Positions 43,503 to 52,103 of a stretch of DNA of 64,000 nucleotides are shown here, piece by piece. The stretch lies in assembly GCF_003635165.1 (NCBI RefSeq), contig NZ_ML058597.1:682001-746000 (forward strand), in the 5' to 3' direction. The translations under genes and the position numbers were made by a program. Each line of letters opens with the position of its first letter. The first letter of the stretch is position 1. A model generated the notes under the pieces. The model was given only the letters and a program-made list of their open reading frames with translations. It did not search any database and was not told the origin of the DNA. The stretch is from Burkholderia sp. Nafp2/4-1b. GTDB taxonomy: Bacteria; Pseudomonadota; Gammaproteobacteria; Burkholderiales; Burkholderiaceae.

Positions 43503-45365
43503 ATGTTGCAAAACACCATGGCCGAAGCGACACACGGCCCGCTGATTGCTCCCCCGGCGTTCGTCAAACATCGCAAGCTGATCGATTGGGTGTCGCGCAT
43601 CGCCGCGCTCACGGAACCCGAGCGCGTCGTATGGTGCGACGGCTCGCAGGAAGAGAACGACGCGCTTTGCCAGGCGATGGTCGAGCAGGGCACGCTGATC
43701 CAGCTGAACCCGGCGAAGCGCCCGAACTCGTATCTCGCGCAATCCGATCCGTCGGACGTCGCGCGCGTCGAGGATCGCACCTTCATCTGCACGCCTTCGG
43801 CGGACGACGTCGGCCCGACCAACAACTGGATCGCGCCGGAAGAAATGCGCGAGACGCTGAACGGCCTGTTCCGCGGCTCGATGCGCGGCCGCACGCTGTA
43901 CGTCGTGCCGTTCTCGATGGGCCCGCTCGGCTCGCCGATCGCGCACGTCGGCGTGGAGCTGTCCGACAGCCCGTACGTCGCGGTGAACATGCGGATCATG
44001 ACGCGCATGGGCCGCGACGTGTATGACGTGCTCGGCGAGGATGGCGAATTCGTGCCGTGCGTGCACAGCGTCGGCTATCCGCTCGAAGCCGGCCAGAAGG
44101 ACGTGCCGTGGCCGTGCAACCCGGTCAAGTACATCGTGCATTTCCCCGAGACGCGCGAAATCTGGAGCTTCGGCTCCGGCTACGGCGGCAACGCGCTGCT
44201 CGGCAAGAAGTGCTTCGCGCTGCGCATCGCGTCGACGATGGGCCGCGACCAGGGCTGGCTTGCCGAACACATGCTGATCCTCGGCGTGACGTCGCCGGCC
44301 GGCAAGAAGTATCACGTCGCGGCGGCGTTCCCGTCCGCGTGCGGCAAGACCAACTTCGCGATGCTGATCCCGCCGCAGGGTTTCGACGGCTGGAAGGTCA
44401 CGACGATCGGCGACGACATCGCGTGGCTGAAGCCCGGCCGCGACGGCCGCCTGTATGCGATCAACCCGGAAGCGGGCTTCTTCGGCGTCGCGCCGGGCAC
44501 CGGCGTGAAGACCAACCCGAACGCGATCGCGACGCTGAAGGAAAACGTGATCTTCACGAACGTCGCGCTGACGGAAGACGGCGACGTATGGTGGGAAGGG
44601 CTGACCGACACGCCGCCCGCGAAGCTGACCGACTGGCAGGGCAACCCGTGGACGCCCGAGATCGGCAAGGAAACGGGCCGCAAGGCCGCGCATCCGAACT
44701 CGCGCTTCACCGCACCGGCATCGCAGTGCCCGTCGATCGACGCGGACTGGGAGAACCCGGCCGGCGTGCCGATCGATGCGTTCATTTTCGGCGGCCGCCG
44801 CTCGACGACCGTGCCGCTCGTGACCGAAGCGCGCGACTGGGTCGAAGGCGTGTACATGGCTGCGACGATGGGCTCGGAGACGACCGCCGCGGCCGCCGGC
44901 CAGCAGGGCATCGTGCGTCGCGACCCGTTCGCGATGCTGCCGTTCTGCGGCTACAACATGAGCGATTATTTCGCGCACTGGCTGACGCTCGGCAAGCAGC
45001 TCGAAGCGTCGGGCGCGAAGCTGCCGAAGATCTACTGCGTGAACTGGTTCCGCAAGGACGCGAACGGCAAGTTCGTCTGGCCGGGTTTCGGCGAGAACAT
45101 GCGCGTGCTGAAGTGGATGCTCGATCGCCTCGAAGGCAACGGCGGCGGCGGCGAACATGCGTTCGGCGTGTCGCCGGCGTATGAAGACCTGCATTGGGAC
45201 GGGCTCGACTTCACGCGCGAGCAGTTCGACGCGGTCACGTCGATGAACGCGGACGAATGGCGCGACGAGCTGAAGCTGCATGCGGAGCTGTTCGATACGC
45301 TGAAGCTGCGCCTGCCGACCGAGCTGACCGATACGATGAAGAAGATCGAACAGCGGATCGGCTGA
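43503..45365 (+). CDS. pckG: Phosphoenolpyruvate carboxykinase (GTP)
   Basis: A 620-residue GTP-dependent PEP carboxykinase, which converts oxaloacetate and GTP to PEP, GDP and CO2. The kinase-1 P-loop is [11 protein letters not shown] (near residue 280), kinase-2 is the [10 protein letters not shown] block near 300, and the Mn/substrate site includes WGKGYGGN-like [13 protein letters not shown] near 226-236. It has the C-terminal GTP-binding features of the class rather than the ATP form. It is flanked by its own upstream region and a strong terminator, so it is monocistronic. It supplies gluconeogenesis on C2 or amino acid substrates. Confidence 0.97.
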   Translation: MLQNTMAEATHGPLIAPPAFVKHRKLIDWVSRIAALTEPERVVWCDGSQEENDALCQAMVEQGTLIQLNPAKRPNSYLAQSDPSDVARVEDRTFICTPSADDVGPTNNWIAPEEMRETLNGLFRGSMRGRTLYVVPFSMGPLGSPIAHVGVELSDSPYVAVNMRIMTRMGRDVYDVLGEDGEFVPCVHSVGYPLEAGQKDVPWPCNPVKYIVHFPETREIWSFGSGYGGNALLGKKCFALRIASTMGRDQGWLAEHMLILGVTSPAGKKYHVAAAFPSACGKTNFAMLIPPQGFDGWKVTTIGDDIAWLKPGRDGRLYAINPEAGFFGVAPGTGVKTNPNAIATLKENVIFTNVALTEDGDVWWEGLTDTPPAKLTDWQGNPWTPEIGKETGRKAAHPNSRFTAPASQCPSIDADWENPAGVPIDAFIFGGRRSTTVPLVTEARDWVEGVYMAATMGSETTAAAAGQQGIVRRDPFAMLPFCGYNMSDYFAHWLTLGKQLEASGAKLPKIYCVNWFRKDANGKFVWPGFGENMRVLKWMLDRLEGNGGGGEHAFGVSPAYEDLHWDGLDFTREQFDAVTSMNADEWRDELKLHAELFDTLKLRLPTELTDTMKKIEQRIG

Positions 45366-45392
45366 CGCACCGTATCGATTCGGTGTCGAAAA

Positions 45393-45424
45393 CGCCCCGC
45401 GGCCGGCCGCGGGGCGTTTTCGTT
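45393..45424 (+). terminator. Terminator of pckG
   Basis: A 24-base GC palindrome (CGCCCCGCGGCC and GGCCGCGGGGCG) followed by TTTTCG. With AAAA-like bases on the other side it could also work in the reverse direction for the convergent gene. Confidence 0.88.
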
Positions 45425-45453
45425 TCCTGCTTCGCGCCTATGCGCTTATGCGC

Positions 45454-46359
45454 TTACGCGCTGCAATGCGCGACCACTTCATCGACCGCGCGCTGCACGT
45501 CGCCGCGCCGATAGCGCAGCAGCGCGATTTCGGCCGGATCGGGTTCATACGCTACGACGTTGCCGCGCCCCGTATAGATCGCGATGTCCGGCAGCAGCGG
45601 ATGCTCCTGGTCGAGCGCCGGCACCGTTTGCGGATTGCCGGCCGCGCGGAAGAACGCGGCGAAGTAGTCGGCGAAGCTCAGGTTCTCGTCGCCGACCAGA
45701 TATGCGTTGCCCGGTTCGCCGCGCTGCAGCGCACCCCAGATCGCTTCCGACAGCGATTGCGTCGAGATGAAGTTGCTGCCGCCGGCCGGCCCGTACACCG
45801 GCAGTCCGGTGAGCTTGCCCTGCGCATAGTGGGTGTAAGCAGCGAACATCTCGTTGCGCAGCCCCGGTACCGATCCGACGACGAACGGCGCATTGACGCT
45901 GCACACCGCGAACGTCGGCGACGCGAGCGCGCGCACGCGTTGGTCGGCGAGATGGCGCGAACGCACGTACGGCACGGTGTCGACGAGCGCCGGCGCGACC
46001 TGCGGATAAAAGCTGCCGACCAGCACCGCGCGCTTCACGCCCGCGTCGCGCGCGAGCGCGAAGAAGCGCGGCACCGCGTCGACGTTCGCGCGTTCCCAGT
46101 GCGCGGCTTCGTCGGTGCCGGGCGGCAGATGGCGAATGTCGTTGCCGGCCGCGAACACAACCGCGTCGAACGGCACGAGATCGTCGCGCGTGAAGTTGCC
46201 GGCCACGTAGTCGCGCAGCAGCACGTCGAACTGCGCGAGCGCGCTGTCCGGCGCAGGCGGCTTGCGTGCGGCGAGCGTCACGTCGTTGCCTTGCGCGCGC
46301 AGGTGCAGCGCGGCGTGGCCGCCGATGAGGCCCGTACCGCCGATGATCAGGATTTTCAT
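45454..46359 (-). CDS. NAD-dependent epimerase/dehydratase (extended SDR-like)
   Basis: A 301-residue Rossmann protein with MKILIIGGTGLIGGHAALHLRA at the N-terminus and a shorter extended-SDR core. The YxxxK motif is not intact at the usual place (the FVVGSVPGLRNE region replaces it), so it may use a different mechanism or act as a sensor-type NmrA relative. GGAGACACC precedes the ATG. It is the last gene of a minus-strand set of SDR genes and lies 37 bases after the next one upstream. Confidence 0.85.
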   Translation of the reverse strand: MKILIIGGTGLIGGHAALHLRAQGNDVTLAARKPPAPDSALAQFDVLLRDYVAGNFTRDDLVPFDAVVFAAGNDIRHLPPGTDEAAHWERANVDAVPRFFALARDAGVKRAVLVGSFYPQVAPALVDTVPYVRSRHLADQRVRALASPTFAVCSVNAPFVVGSVPGLRNEMFAAYTHYAQGKLTGLPVYGPAGGSNFISTQSLSEAIWGALQRGEPGNAYLVGDENLSFADYFAAFFRAAGNPQTVPALDQEHPLLPDIAIYTGRGNVVAYEPDPAEIALLRYRRGDVQRAVDEVVAHCSA

Positions 46360-46396
46360 GGTGTCTCCGGTGGCGGCGCAGGGGCGCCGCGTGCTG

Positions 46397-47233
46397 TCAG
46401 AAATTGAAGCCGTTGCCGGTGACGACCGGCATGTTGGTCCAGAAGCCGTTCGGATCGCGATACCAGCCGGCCGCCGCGAGCGCACCGCCGTCGACGTGCA
46501 GCGTCGTGCCGGTGACCCATGCGGCGAGCGGGCTCGCGAGGAACAGCGCGGCGCCGGCGATGTCACCGGCCGCGCCGAAGCGTCCGAGCGGAATCCAGCG
46601 CGAAATGTGGTCGCGATGTTCGGCCGCGACCATCGCGCTCACCGGTACCTGCGGCGTCTCGGTGGTCTCGGGCGCGATCTGGTTCACGCGGATGCCGGCC
46701 GGCCCGAGTTCGAGCGCGAGGCTTTTCGTGAAGCCGGTCAGCGCGGCCTTGAACGATGCATAGACGGTGCAGTTCGGGATCGCGCGGAAGCCTTCGATCG
46801 ACGACACGCCGACGATGCTGCCGCCCGCGCCGCGCTTGCGCAGCAACGGCAGCATCGCGCGCGTGACGACGAACACCTGGCGCAGGTTCACGTCGAACAG
46901 CCGCGCGATGTCGTCGTCCGTGTAGTCGTCGAACGGTTTCGCGATCTGCAGGAAATCGCCGACATTGTTGACGAGCACGTCGAGCCCGCCGAAGCGCGCG
47001 TCGACCGTCCGCGCGAACGCGTTGACCTCGTCGCGCTGCGTGACGTCCACGGTGCCGACCAGCGCGTCGACGCCCGCGGCTTCGAGCGCCTGCCGCACAT
47101 CCTGCGCGCGAGCGGGGTCGTGCTCGGCCACGGCGACGCGCGCGCCTGCCGCACCGAACGCTTCCGCGCACGCGCGGCCGATGCCTGCGCCGCCGCCGGT
47201 GACCAGCACGGTCTTGCCGGTAAATGAAATCAT
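46397..47233 (-). CDS. SDR family oxidoreductase
   Basis: A 278-residue SDR with TGGGAGIG, NNVGD, and Ser...YASFK (VSSIEGFRA, TVYASFKAAL). The tail beyond the standard end (GGALAAAGWYRDPNGFWTNM) is aromatic-rich. GGAGA lies before the ATG at MISFTGK. It is cotranscribed with the epimerase-like gene and the next SDR. Confidence 0.9.
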   Translation of the reverse strand: MISFTGKTVLVTGGGAGIGRACAEAFGAAGARVAVAEHDPARAQDVRQALEAAGVDALVGTVDVTQRDEVNAFARTVDARFGGLDVLVNNVGDFLQIAKPFDDYTDDDIARLFDVNLRQVFVVTRAMLPLLRKRGAGGSIVGVSSIEGFRAIPNCTVYASFKAALTGFTKSLALELGPAGIRVNQIAPETTETPQVPVSAMVAAEHRDHISRWIPLGRFGAAGDIAGAALFLASPLAAWVTGTTLHVDGGALAAAGWYRDPNGFWTNMPVVTGNGFNF

Positions 47234-47270
47234 CTGGAGACTCCTTCGAACGGAAATGCCGCGCGCCGCA

Positions 47271-48029
47271 TCACAGCGACGCAACCAGTTGCGCGTTGTC
47301 GATCCGCAGCTCCGCGCCGTTCACGAAGCGCGATTCGTCGGACGCAAGGAACAGCACGAGATTCGCGACGTCCTGCGGATCGCACATGCGCGCCATCGGA
47401 TCGTTGCCGATGCCGAGTTCCGCCGGATCGAGGCCGGGCATCAGCGCCTGCGTCATCGGCGTCCAGATGCCGTCCGGATGGATCGAGTTGCAGCGGATCC
47501 GGTAGCCGCTGCGCTTGCAGTGCACGGCGACGCTGCGCGCGAGCGCCGTCACCGCGCCTTTCGAGCCGGTATACGCGCACATCATCGGCAGGCCGCCGAG
47601 CGCGGCGACCGACGACATCATCACGATCGAACCCGGCGTGTCGTTGTTTTTCATCGCGCCGATCGCGTACTTGCAGCCGAGAAAGTAGCCGTCCGCGTTG
47701 ACGCGCAGCACGCGTCGCCAGGTGTCGAGGCTCGTGTCCTCGATCGAGCCGACCGGGCAGATCGCCGCGTTGTTGACCAGCACGTCGAGCCGGCCGAAAT
47801 GCTCGAGCGTCGACCCGATCGCGTGCCGCCAGCCGTCTTCGTCGGCGATGTCCTGATGCACGAACAGCGCGGTGTCGCCGATCTCGCGCGCCAATGCGCG
47901 GCCTGCGTCCTCGTCGATGTCGGTGAGCACCACGCGCGCGCCTTCGGCGGCGAGCAGCAGCGCATCCGCGCGGCCGACGCCGCTCGCCGCGCCGGTGATC
48001 AGCGCAACCTTGTTTGCGACTCGATTCAT
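47271..48029 (-). CDS. SDR family oxidoreductase
   Basis: A 252-residue SDR with TGAASGVG, NNAAI and Ser...YTGSK (MMSSVAALG, CAYTGSKGAV). The start is the ATG at MNRVANK. Asp at the end of the second strand (LTDIDED) points to NAD(H). It lies 37 bases from the next SDR downstream and 40 bases from the one upstream. Confidence 0.92.
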   Translation of the reverse strand: MNRVANKVALITGAASGVGRADALLLAAEGARVVLTDIDEDAGRALAREIGDTALFVHQDIADEDGWRHAIGSTLEHFGRLDVLVNNAAICPVGSIEDTSLDTWRRVLRVNADGYFLGCKYAIGAMKNNDTPGSIVMMSSVAALGGLPMMCAYTGSKGAVTALARSVAVHCKRSGYRIRCNSIHPDGIWTPMTQALMPGLDPAELGIGNDPMARMCDPQDVANLVLFLASDESRFVNGAELRIDNAQLVASL

Positions 48030-48069
48030 GTTCGGTCGTGTTCCGTTGTGGGTGAAAGAAGGCGGGCGC

Positions 48070-48927
48070 TCACGCGGCGCCCGGCGCACGGCCGGCCTTG
48101 ACCGCATCGAGCGCGGCCGCGCCGTAGAGCTGCGCGATGGTGTCGTCGACGCGCGGGTTGGTGCGCAACTCGTGCCCGCCGTCGACCGCGAAACTCTGGC
48201 CGGTGACCCAGCCCGACTCGGGGCCCGCGAGATAGCGCACCGCATGCGCGATCGCTTCCGGTTCGCCGAGCGTGCCGAGCGGAATCTGTTCGAGGAAGTT
48301 GTCGACCAGCGCCCGGTTGTCGAACATCGGCGCGGTGGCCTCCGAGCGCGTGAGGCCCGGTCGCACCGCGTTCACGCGGATCTTCGCGCCGGCCAGTTCC
48401 TCGGCCGCGCCGCGCACCAGCGCTTCGAGCGCGGCTTTCGCGGTGCAGTACGCGGTCAGCCAGCGGAAATTGATCCGCGCGGCCGTCGACGAGATGCAGA
48501 CGATCGTGCCGCCGCCGCTGTCGGCGAGCCGCGGCGCGGCGTGACGGATCGCGGCGAACGCGCTGTGCAGGTTCAGGTCGAGTTCCGCGCGGAAGCTGCC
48601 GGCGTCGTGCATCAGCAGCGGCCGGAACCCGGCGCCGCCGACTGTCGGCACAACGATGTCGAGACGGCCGTCGAGCGCCCACGCCGTGTCCAATGCGGCT
48701 TGCAGGTCGCCGTCGTCGCACGCGTCGCCCGCGTGGATCGCGATGCGGCTGCCGGGCACCGCATCGGTCAGCTGCTGCCGCGCGCGTTCGAGTGCATCGC
48801 GGCGGCGGCCCATCAGCACGACGGCCGCGCCATCGACAGCGAGCGCATGCGCGCAGGCCGCGCCGATGCCGCCGGCGCCGCCGGTGACGAGTGCGGTGCG
48901 ACCGGCGAGGGGAAGCGTCGTGCGCAT
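48070..48927 (-). CDS. SDR family oxidoreductase with altered NNAG motif
   Basis: A 285-residue SDR. The glycine motif TGGAGGIG and catalytic Ser...YCTAK (CISSTAARI, AYCTAKAAL) are intact, but the structural NNAG motif is replaced by VPTVGGAG (near residue 93). The C-terminus carries an extra helix (DDTIAQLYGAAALDAVKAGR). It begins 3 bases after the NTF2-like gene stops, so those two are coupled. The altered motif may reflect a different cofactor face or just drift. Confidence 0.9.
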   Translation of the reverse strand: MRTTLPLAGRTALVTGGAGGIGAACAHALAVDGAAVVLMGRRRDALERARQQLTDAVPGSRIAIHAGDACDDGDLQAALDTAWALDGRLDIVVPTVGGAGFRPLLMHDAGSFRAELDLNLHSAFAAIRHAAPRLADSGGGTIVCISSTAARINFRWLTAYCTAKAALEALVRGAAEELAGAKIRVNAVRPGLTRSEATAPMFDNRALVDNFLEQIPLGTLGEPEAIAHAVRYLAGPESGWVTGQSFAVDGGHELRTNPRVDDTIAQLYGAAALDAVKAGRAPGAA

Positions 48928-48930
48928 CGT

Positions 48931-49347
48931 TCAGCCCTCCAGCGGCAGGTCTTGCGACCAGTCGACATGCAGCGTGCGCGCGGCGAAGCGCCACGTGCCG
49001 CCATCGAACACGCAGCGGTCGCGATAGCGCAGCCCCCAGTCGAGCTTGCGCTTCACGCCGTCGCGCACGTACACGTGGCACGCGACGCAGTAGGTCTCGA
49101 CCTCGGCCTCGCCGCCGTCGAGCGTGACGAGCTGGTTGTGCACGTGATGCTGGGTCGTCTCGTAGCGCTCGATCGCGCTCATGCCAGCGACGATCGCGTC
49201 GCGGTCGTCGAAGCGGAAACCGGGGCCGTCGAGTTGCGCGTCGGCGGTGAAGAGGGTGGCAAGGCGCGGCCAGTCGCGCCGGTCGACGGCCTGCGCGTAG
49301 CGGCACGCGAGTTCGTACAGCGCGTGGCGGGGATGCGAATCGGTCAT
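48931..49347 (-). CDS. NTF2-like (SnoaL-4) protein
   Basis: A 138-residue NTF2-fold protein (LYELACRYAQAVDRRDWPRLATLFTADAQLDG). Start at MTDSHPRH; the 29 codons upstream are not convincing. It heads the minus-strand SDR operon (NTF2-like, SDR, SDR, SDR, epimerase-like). An isomerase or dehydratase role is possible, as for the two other NTF2-like genes near 39 kb. Confidence 0.85.
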   Translation of the reverse strand: MTDSHPRHALYELACRYAQAVDRRDWPRLATLFTADAQLDGPGFRFDDRDAIVAGMSAIERYETTQHHVHNQLVTLDGGEAEVETYCVACHVYVRDGVKRKLDWGLRYRDRCVFDGGTWRFAARTLHVDWSQDLPLEG

Positions 49348-49807
49348 GCGTACTCCCGTGAATGAACGGAAAGACCCGGCCGGCCCGCGAGCGCGGACAC
49401 GGCGGCATTGCGACGTCGATGCGCAGGTTCGCATCGGACCGGGCGATCCTCATCACCCATACGGAGCAGGGCAAGGATCGGGGAAAACACCGGGACCGAC
49501 GGCCGCGCATCGTCCGATGGTGCGATGCAGCGGTTCATGCGCGGCATTCGTCCGACGATGACGCGGCCGGTCACTGCTGGCTGAGACGGGCGGTTTCCGA
49601 GTCTCGGCGACCACGCGGCCGCGCGGCGATGCTGCAACGCCGCACGTCACATTCGACCGGCTTCGCGTTTGCCCCTAGTCGAAATGGACGATGGCCGGCG
49701 GCCCGGGGCTGGCTACCGTGCAGTCATCCGATGCGGTTGCCTGTTTGCCTGAGGCCAGTGCGTCGGACACGAACCGCGACAGCGGCCAACCGGAGGGGAC
49801 GACGATC
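49348..49807. other. Divergent promoter region of the SDR operon and a small exported protein
   Basis: No gene that I trust. Open frames on both strands are Arg-rich (for example 49362-49811) and have no ribosome site. Promoters for the SDR operon and the small exported protein should lie here; none is clear. Confidence 0.45.
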
Positions 49808-50017
49808 ATGAGACTGACGACTCGCAAGCTGTGCGTACTGGCGATGGGCACCTTCGCGGCGATGGCGATGGCGCGCTACGGTGCCGAGCAGGTTCCGTCG
49901 CCGCCATATGCGGCCGGCATCCTGCAATGCCGCTCGGTCGACACGAACGGCCTGCCGAGCGGTTGTGTGCCGATCGATCCTTCGCACTTCGGTTTCGCCG
50001 CGTTGCGCGGCATGTGA
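49808..50017 (+). CDS. Small exported hypothetical protein
   Basis: A 69-residue protein with a basic then hydrophobic N-terminus (MRLTTRKLCVLAMGTFAAMAMA) that is either a signal peptide or an anchor. The rest is short and has two cysteines (LQCRSVDTNGLPSGC) that could form a disulphide. GGAGGGG precedes the ATG by about 8 bases. I do not recognise a family. Confidence 0.6.
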   Translation: MRLTTRKLCVLAMGTFAAMAMARYGAEQVPSPPYAAGILQCRSVDTNGLPSGCVPIDPSHFGFAALRGM

Positions 50018-50467
50018 CGCGGGCGCGGCTGCGTGCCGCGCCTGTTCGATGGCAGCTCGACGCCGTCGCGATGTGGTGGCGTCCGGCCGATGGATTGCGG
50101 TGCTTCGCGAGGCGCCGCGGCGCAATTGCTGCATCTCGTCCGGCGAGTGGTGCCCAAGCGGGTTTCCTGCGGTCGTTCGACTTACCGGCCCTCGGCCCCG
50201 GCGCATGGGTTACGGCTCACGGCTCATGGCTCATGGCTCATGGCTCATGGCTCATGGGTTGCGGCTTACGGCTTAAGGCTTATGGCCCGCGGGCCACGGC
50301 CCACGGCCCACGGCCCAGACGCCGCAACTCGTTTGCGCGCCTTCGGGCGCTCGCATCGGCGCCCCGGCCGATCCCAGCCGGACTGCCTCCCCGGCGGCGC
50401 TGCACCGCGACCTCCGCCTTTCACCGAATCCCGAACTCGATTCCCTTCAAGCAGACCCATTGCCCCC
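50018..50467. other. Region upstream of the FAD dehydrogenase
   Basis: Non-coding, with the heptanucleotide repeat tract in the middle. An open frame in phase with the FAD dehydrogenase runs back to 50033 but encodes Arg-rich and repeat sequence and has no homology-like pattern. Confidence 0.55.
50200..50318 (+). repeat. Heptanucleotide tandem repeat tract
   Basis: Seventeen 7-base units in phase over 119 bases. Units 4-8 are five perfect copies of GGCTCAT; the others are variants such as GGCTCAC, GGCTTAC, GGCTTAA, GGCTTAT, GGCCCAC and GGGTTAC, giving a consensus near GGCYYAY. The tract ends 149 bases before the FAD dehydrogenase start. Confidence 0.92.
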
Positions 50468-51964
50468 ATGTCATCCGAATACTCCCTGACTCGCCCGCTC
50501 AACCTCCGCGACGTCCCTCGCTGGGACGCCAAACACGACGTCGTGATCGTCGGCTTCGGCGCGGCCGGCGCGTGTGCGGCGATCGAAGCCGCGAGCGCCG
50601 GCGCCGACACGCTGATCGTCGAGCGCGCGTCGAACTACGGCGGCACGAGCGCGCTGTCCGGCGGCGAGATCTACCTCGGCGGCAGCGGCGGCACGCCCGC
50701 GCAGCGGCAGGCCGGCTTCAGCGACGACACCGAGGACCTGTACCGCTACCTGATGCTCGCAGGCGGCCGCGATGCCGACGAGGCGAAAGTGCGCGTCTAT
50801 GCGAACGAGAGCCTCGCGCATCACGACTGGCTCGTCGCGCAGGGCCTCACGTACAAGAACACGTTCATCAGCGAGCGGATCGTCGAACCTGAAACCGACG
50901 ACTGCCTGATCTGGTCCGGCAGCGAGGAGGCCTGGCCGTTCAGCGCGGCGGCGAAGCCGTGCCCGCGTGGCCACACGCCGCAATGGCCGGGCTGGGGTGG
51001 CGGCCAGATGCTGATGCGCGTGCTGGCGGAGCGCGCGCTGGCACTCGGCGTATCGACGCGCTACGACACGCGCGCCCAGGCGCTGATCGTGGACGATGCC
51101 GGCGCGGTGCGCGGCGTCGTGCTGCGCGCATATGGCGAGACGGTGTTCGTGCGGGCCCGCCGCGCGGTGATCCTGTGCGCGGGCGGCTTCGCGATGAACC
51201 GCGACATGGTGCGCCGGCATGCGCCGCAGTTCCTGCGCTCGAACGAACCGATCGGCAGCCCCGGCGACGACGGTTCGGGCATCCTGCTCGGCCAGAGCGC
51301 CGGCGGCGCCGCGATCCACATGGATCAGGGGTTCGTCAGCCTGCCGTTCTATGCGCCCGAATCGCTGATTTACGGGATTTTCGTGAACGCGCGCGGCCAG
51401 CGCTTCATCAACGAGGACGGCTATCACGGCCGTACGGGTCACCACGCGTTTCATCAGGCCGACGACCGGATCTACCTGCTGGTCGACCACGCGACGTACC
51501 AGGAGCCGCCTGACATCGCACGGATCGGCATCGCGGCGGCGGGCGAGACCTGGGAGGAAGTCGAGCGCGACCTGCAGATGCCGGCCGGCACGCTGACCGC
51601 GACCGTCGACGTCTACAACCGCCACGCGGCCGAGGGCGTCGATCCGCTGTTCCACAAGGCGAAGAAGTGGCTCAAGCCGCTGATCGAGCCGCCGTTCGTC
51701 GCGCTCGATTGCCGGATCGACTACGCGTTCTATCCGCATTTCACGCTGGGCGGGCTCGATACGCTGCCGACCGGGCAGGTGCTCGATGCGGCGCGCGTGC
51801 CGGTCGCGGGGCTGTATGCGGCCGGCCGCACGACGTGCGGGCTGCCGCGCTGGGGCGCCGGGTACAGTTCGGGCTTGTCGCTGGCCGACGCGACGTTCTT
51901 CGGCCGGCAGGCCGGCCGTCACGCCGCGCACGCGGCGAGCGACGCGTTGCGCAGCGCCGCGTAA
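50468..51964 (+). CDS. FAD-binding dehydrogenase, KstD / fumarate reductase flavoprotein-like
   Basis: A 498-residue flavoprotein of the FAD-binding-2 family. The dinucleotide motif VIVGFGAAGACAAIEAAS is at residues 21-38, followed by YGGTSALSGGEIYLGG, and the C-terminal FAD part is YAAGRTTCGLPRWGAGYSSGLSLADATFFG. The family includes 3-ketosteroid-Delta1- and Delta4-dehydrogenases, which pair with KshA in steroid ring opening. Start at MSSEYSLTRP, after a weak ribosome site. It ends against a strong bidirectional terminator. The family is certain; the KstD-like function is inferred from context. Confidence 0.85.
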   Translation: MSSEYSLTRPLNLRDVPRWDAKHDVVIVGFGAAGACAAIEAASAGADTLIVERASNYGGTSALSGGEIYLGGSGGTPAQRQAGFSDDTEDLYRYLMLAGGRDADEAKVRVYANESLAHHDWLVAQGLTYKNTFISERIVEPETDDCLIWSGSEEAWPFSAAAKPCPRGHTPQWPGWGGGQMLMRVLAERALALGVSTRYDTRAQALIVDDAGAVRGVVLRAYGETVFVRARRAVILCAGGFAMNRDMVRRHAPQFLRSNEPIGSPGDDGSGILLGQSAGGAAIHMDQGFVSLPFYAPESLIYGIFVNARGQRFINEDGYHGRTGHHAFHQADDRIYLLVDHATYQEPPDIARIGIAAAGETWEEVERDLQMPAGTLTATVDVYNRHAAEGVDPLFHKAKKWLKPLIEPPFVALDCRIDYAFYPHFTLGGLDTLPTGQVLDAARVPVAGLYAAGRTTCGLPRWGAGYSSGLSLADATFFGRQAGRHAAHAASDALRSAA

Positions 51965-51985
51965 CGTCGCCGGCGCGGCACGCTG

Positions 51986-52033
51986 AACACGAAGCGCAAC
52001 ACGAAGCGCAACACGAAGCGCAACACGAAGCGG
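51986..52033. repeat. Four tandem copies of a 12-bp repeat
   Basis: AACACGAAGCGC repeated four times (last copy ends CGG), just after the FAD dehydrogenase stop and directly before the bidirectional terminator. Confidence 0.9.
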
Positions 52034-52037
52034 ATGG

Positions 52038-52083
52038 CGACGACGCCCCGGGCAACCGCGTTGCACCGGGGCGTCGTCGTTTC
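52038..52083. terminator. Bidirectional terminator between convergent genes
   Basis: GACGACGCCCCGG (52039-52051) and CCGGGGCGTCGTC (52066-52078) form a perfect 13-bp stem with an inner GCAAC/GTTGC stem, one bulged A and a 3-base loop. It sits between the FAD dehydrogenase and the Tat phosphoesterase and ends in GTTT, so it can serve both. Confidence 0.85.
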
Positions 52084-52103
52084 AGCGAGACGTCGGACGA
52101 TCG

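Noticed and set aside
45454..46359. A classical SDR reading of the epimerase-like protein.
   Set aside because: The N-terminal Rossmann motif is clear but the YxxxK set is not at the usual place, so it was placed in the extended/NmrA-like group.
49362..49811. A 149-codon plus-strand frame between the SDR operon and the small exported protein.
   Set aside because: Arg/His-rich without a ribosome site; it ends in the start region of the small exported gene and looks like a shadow.
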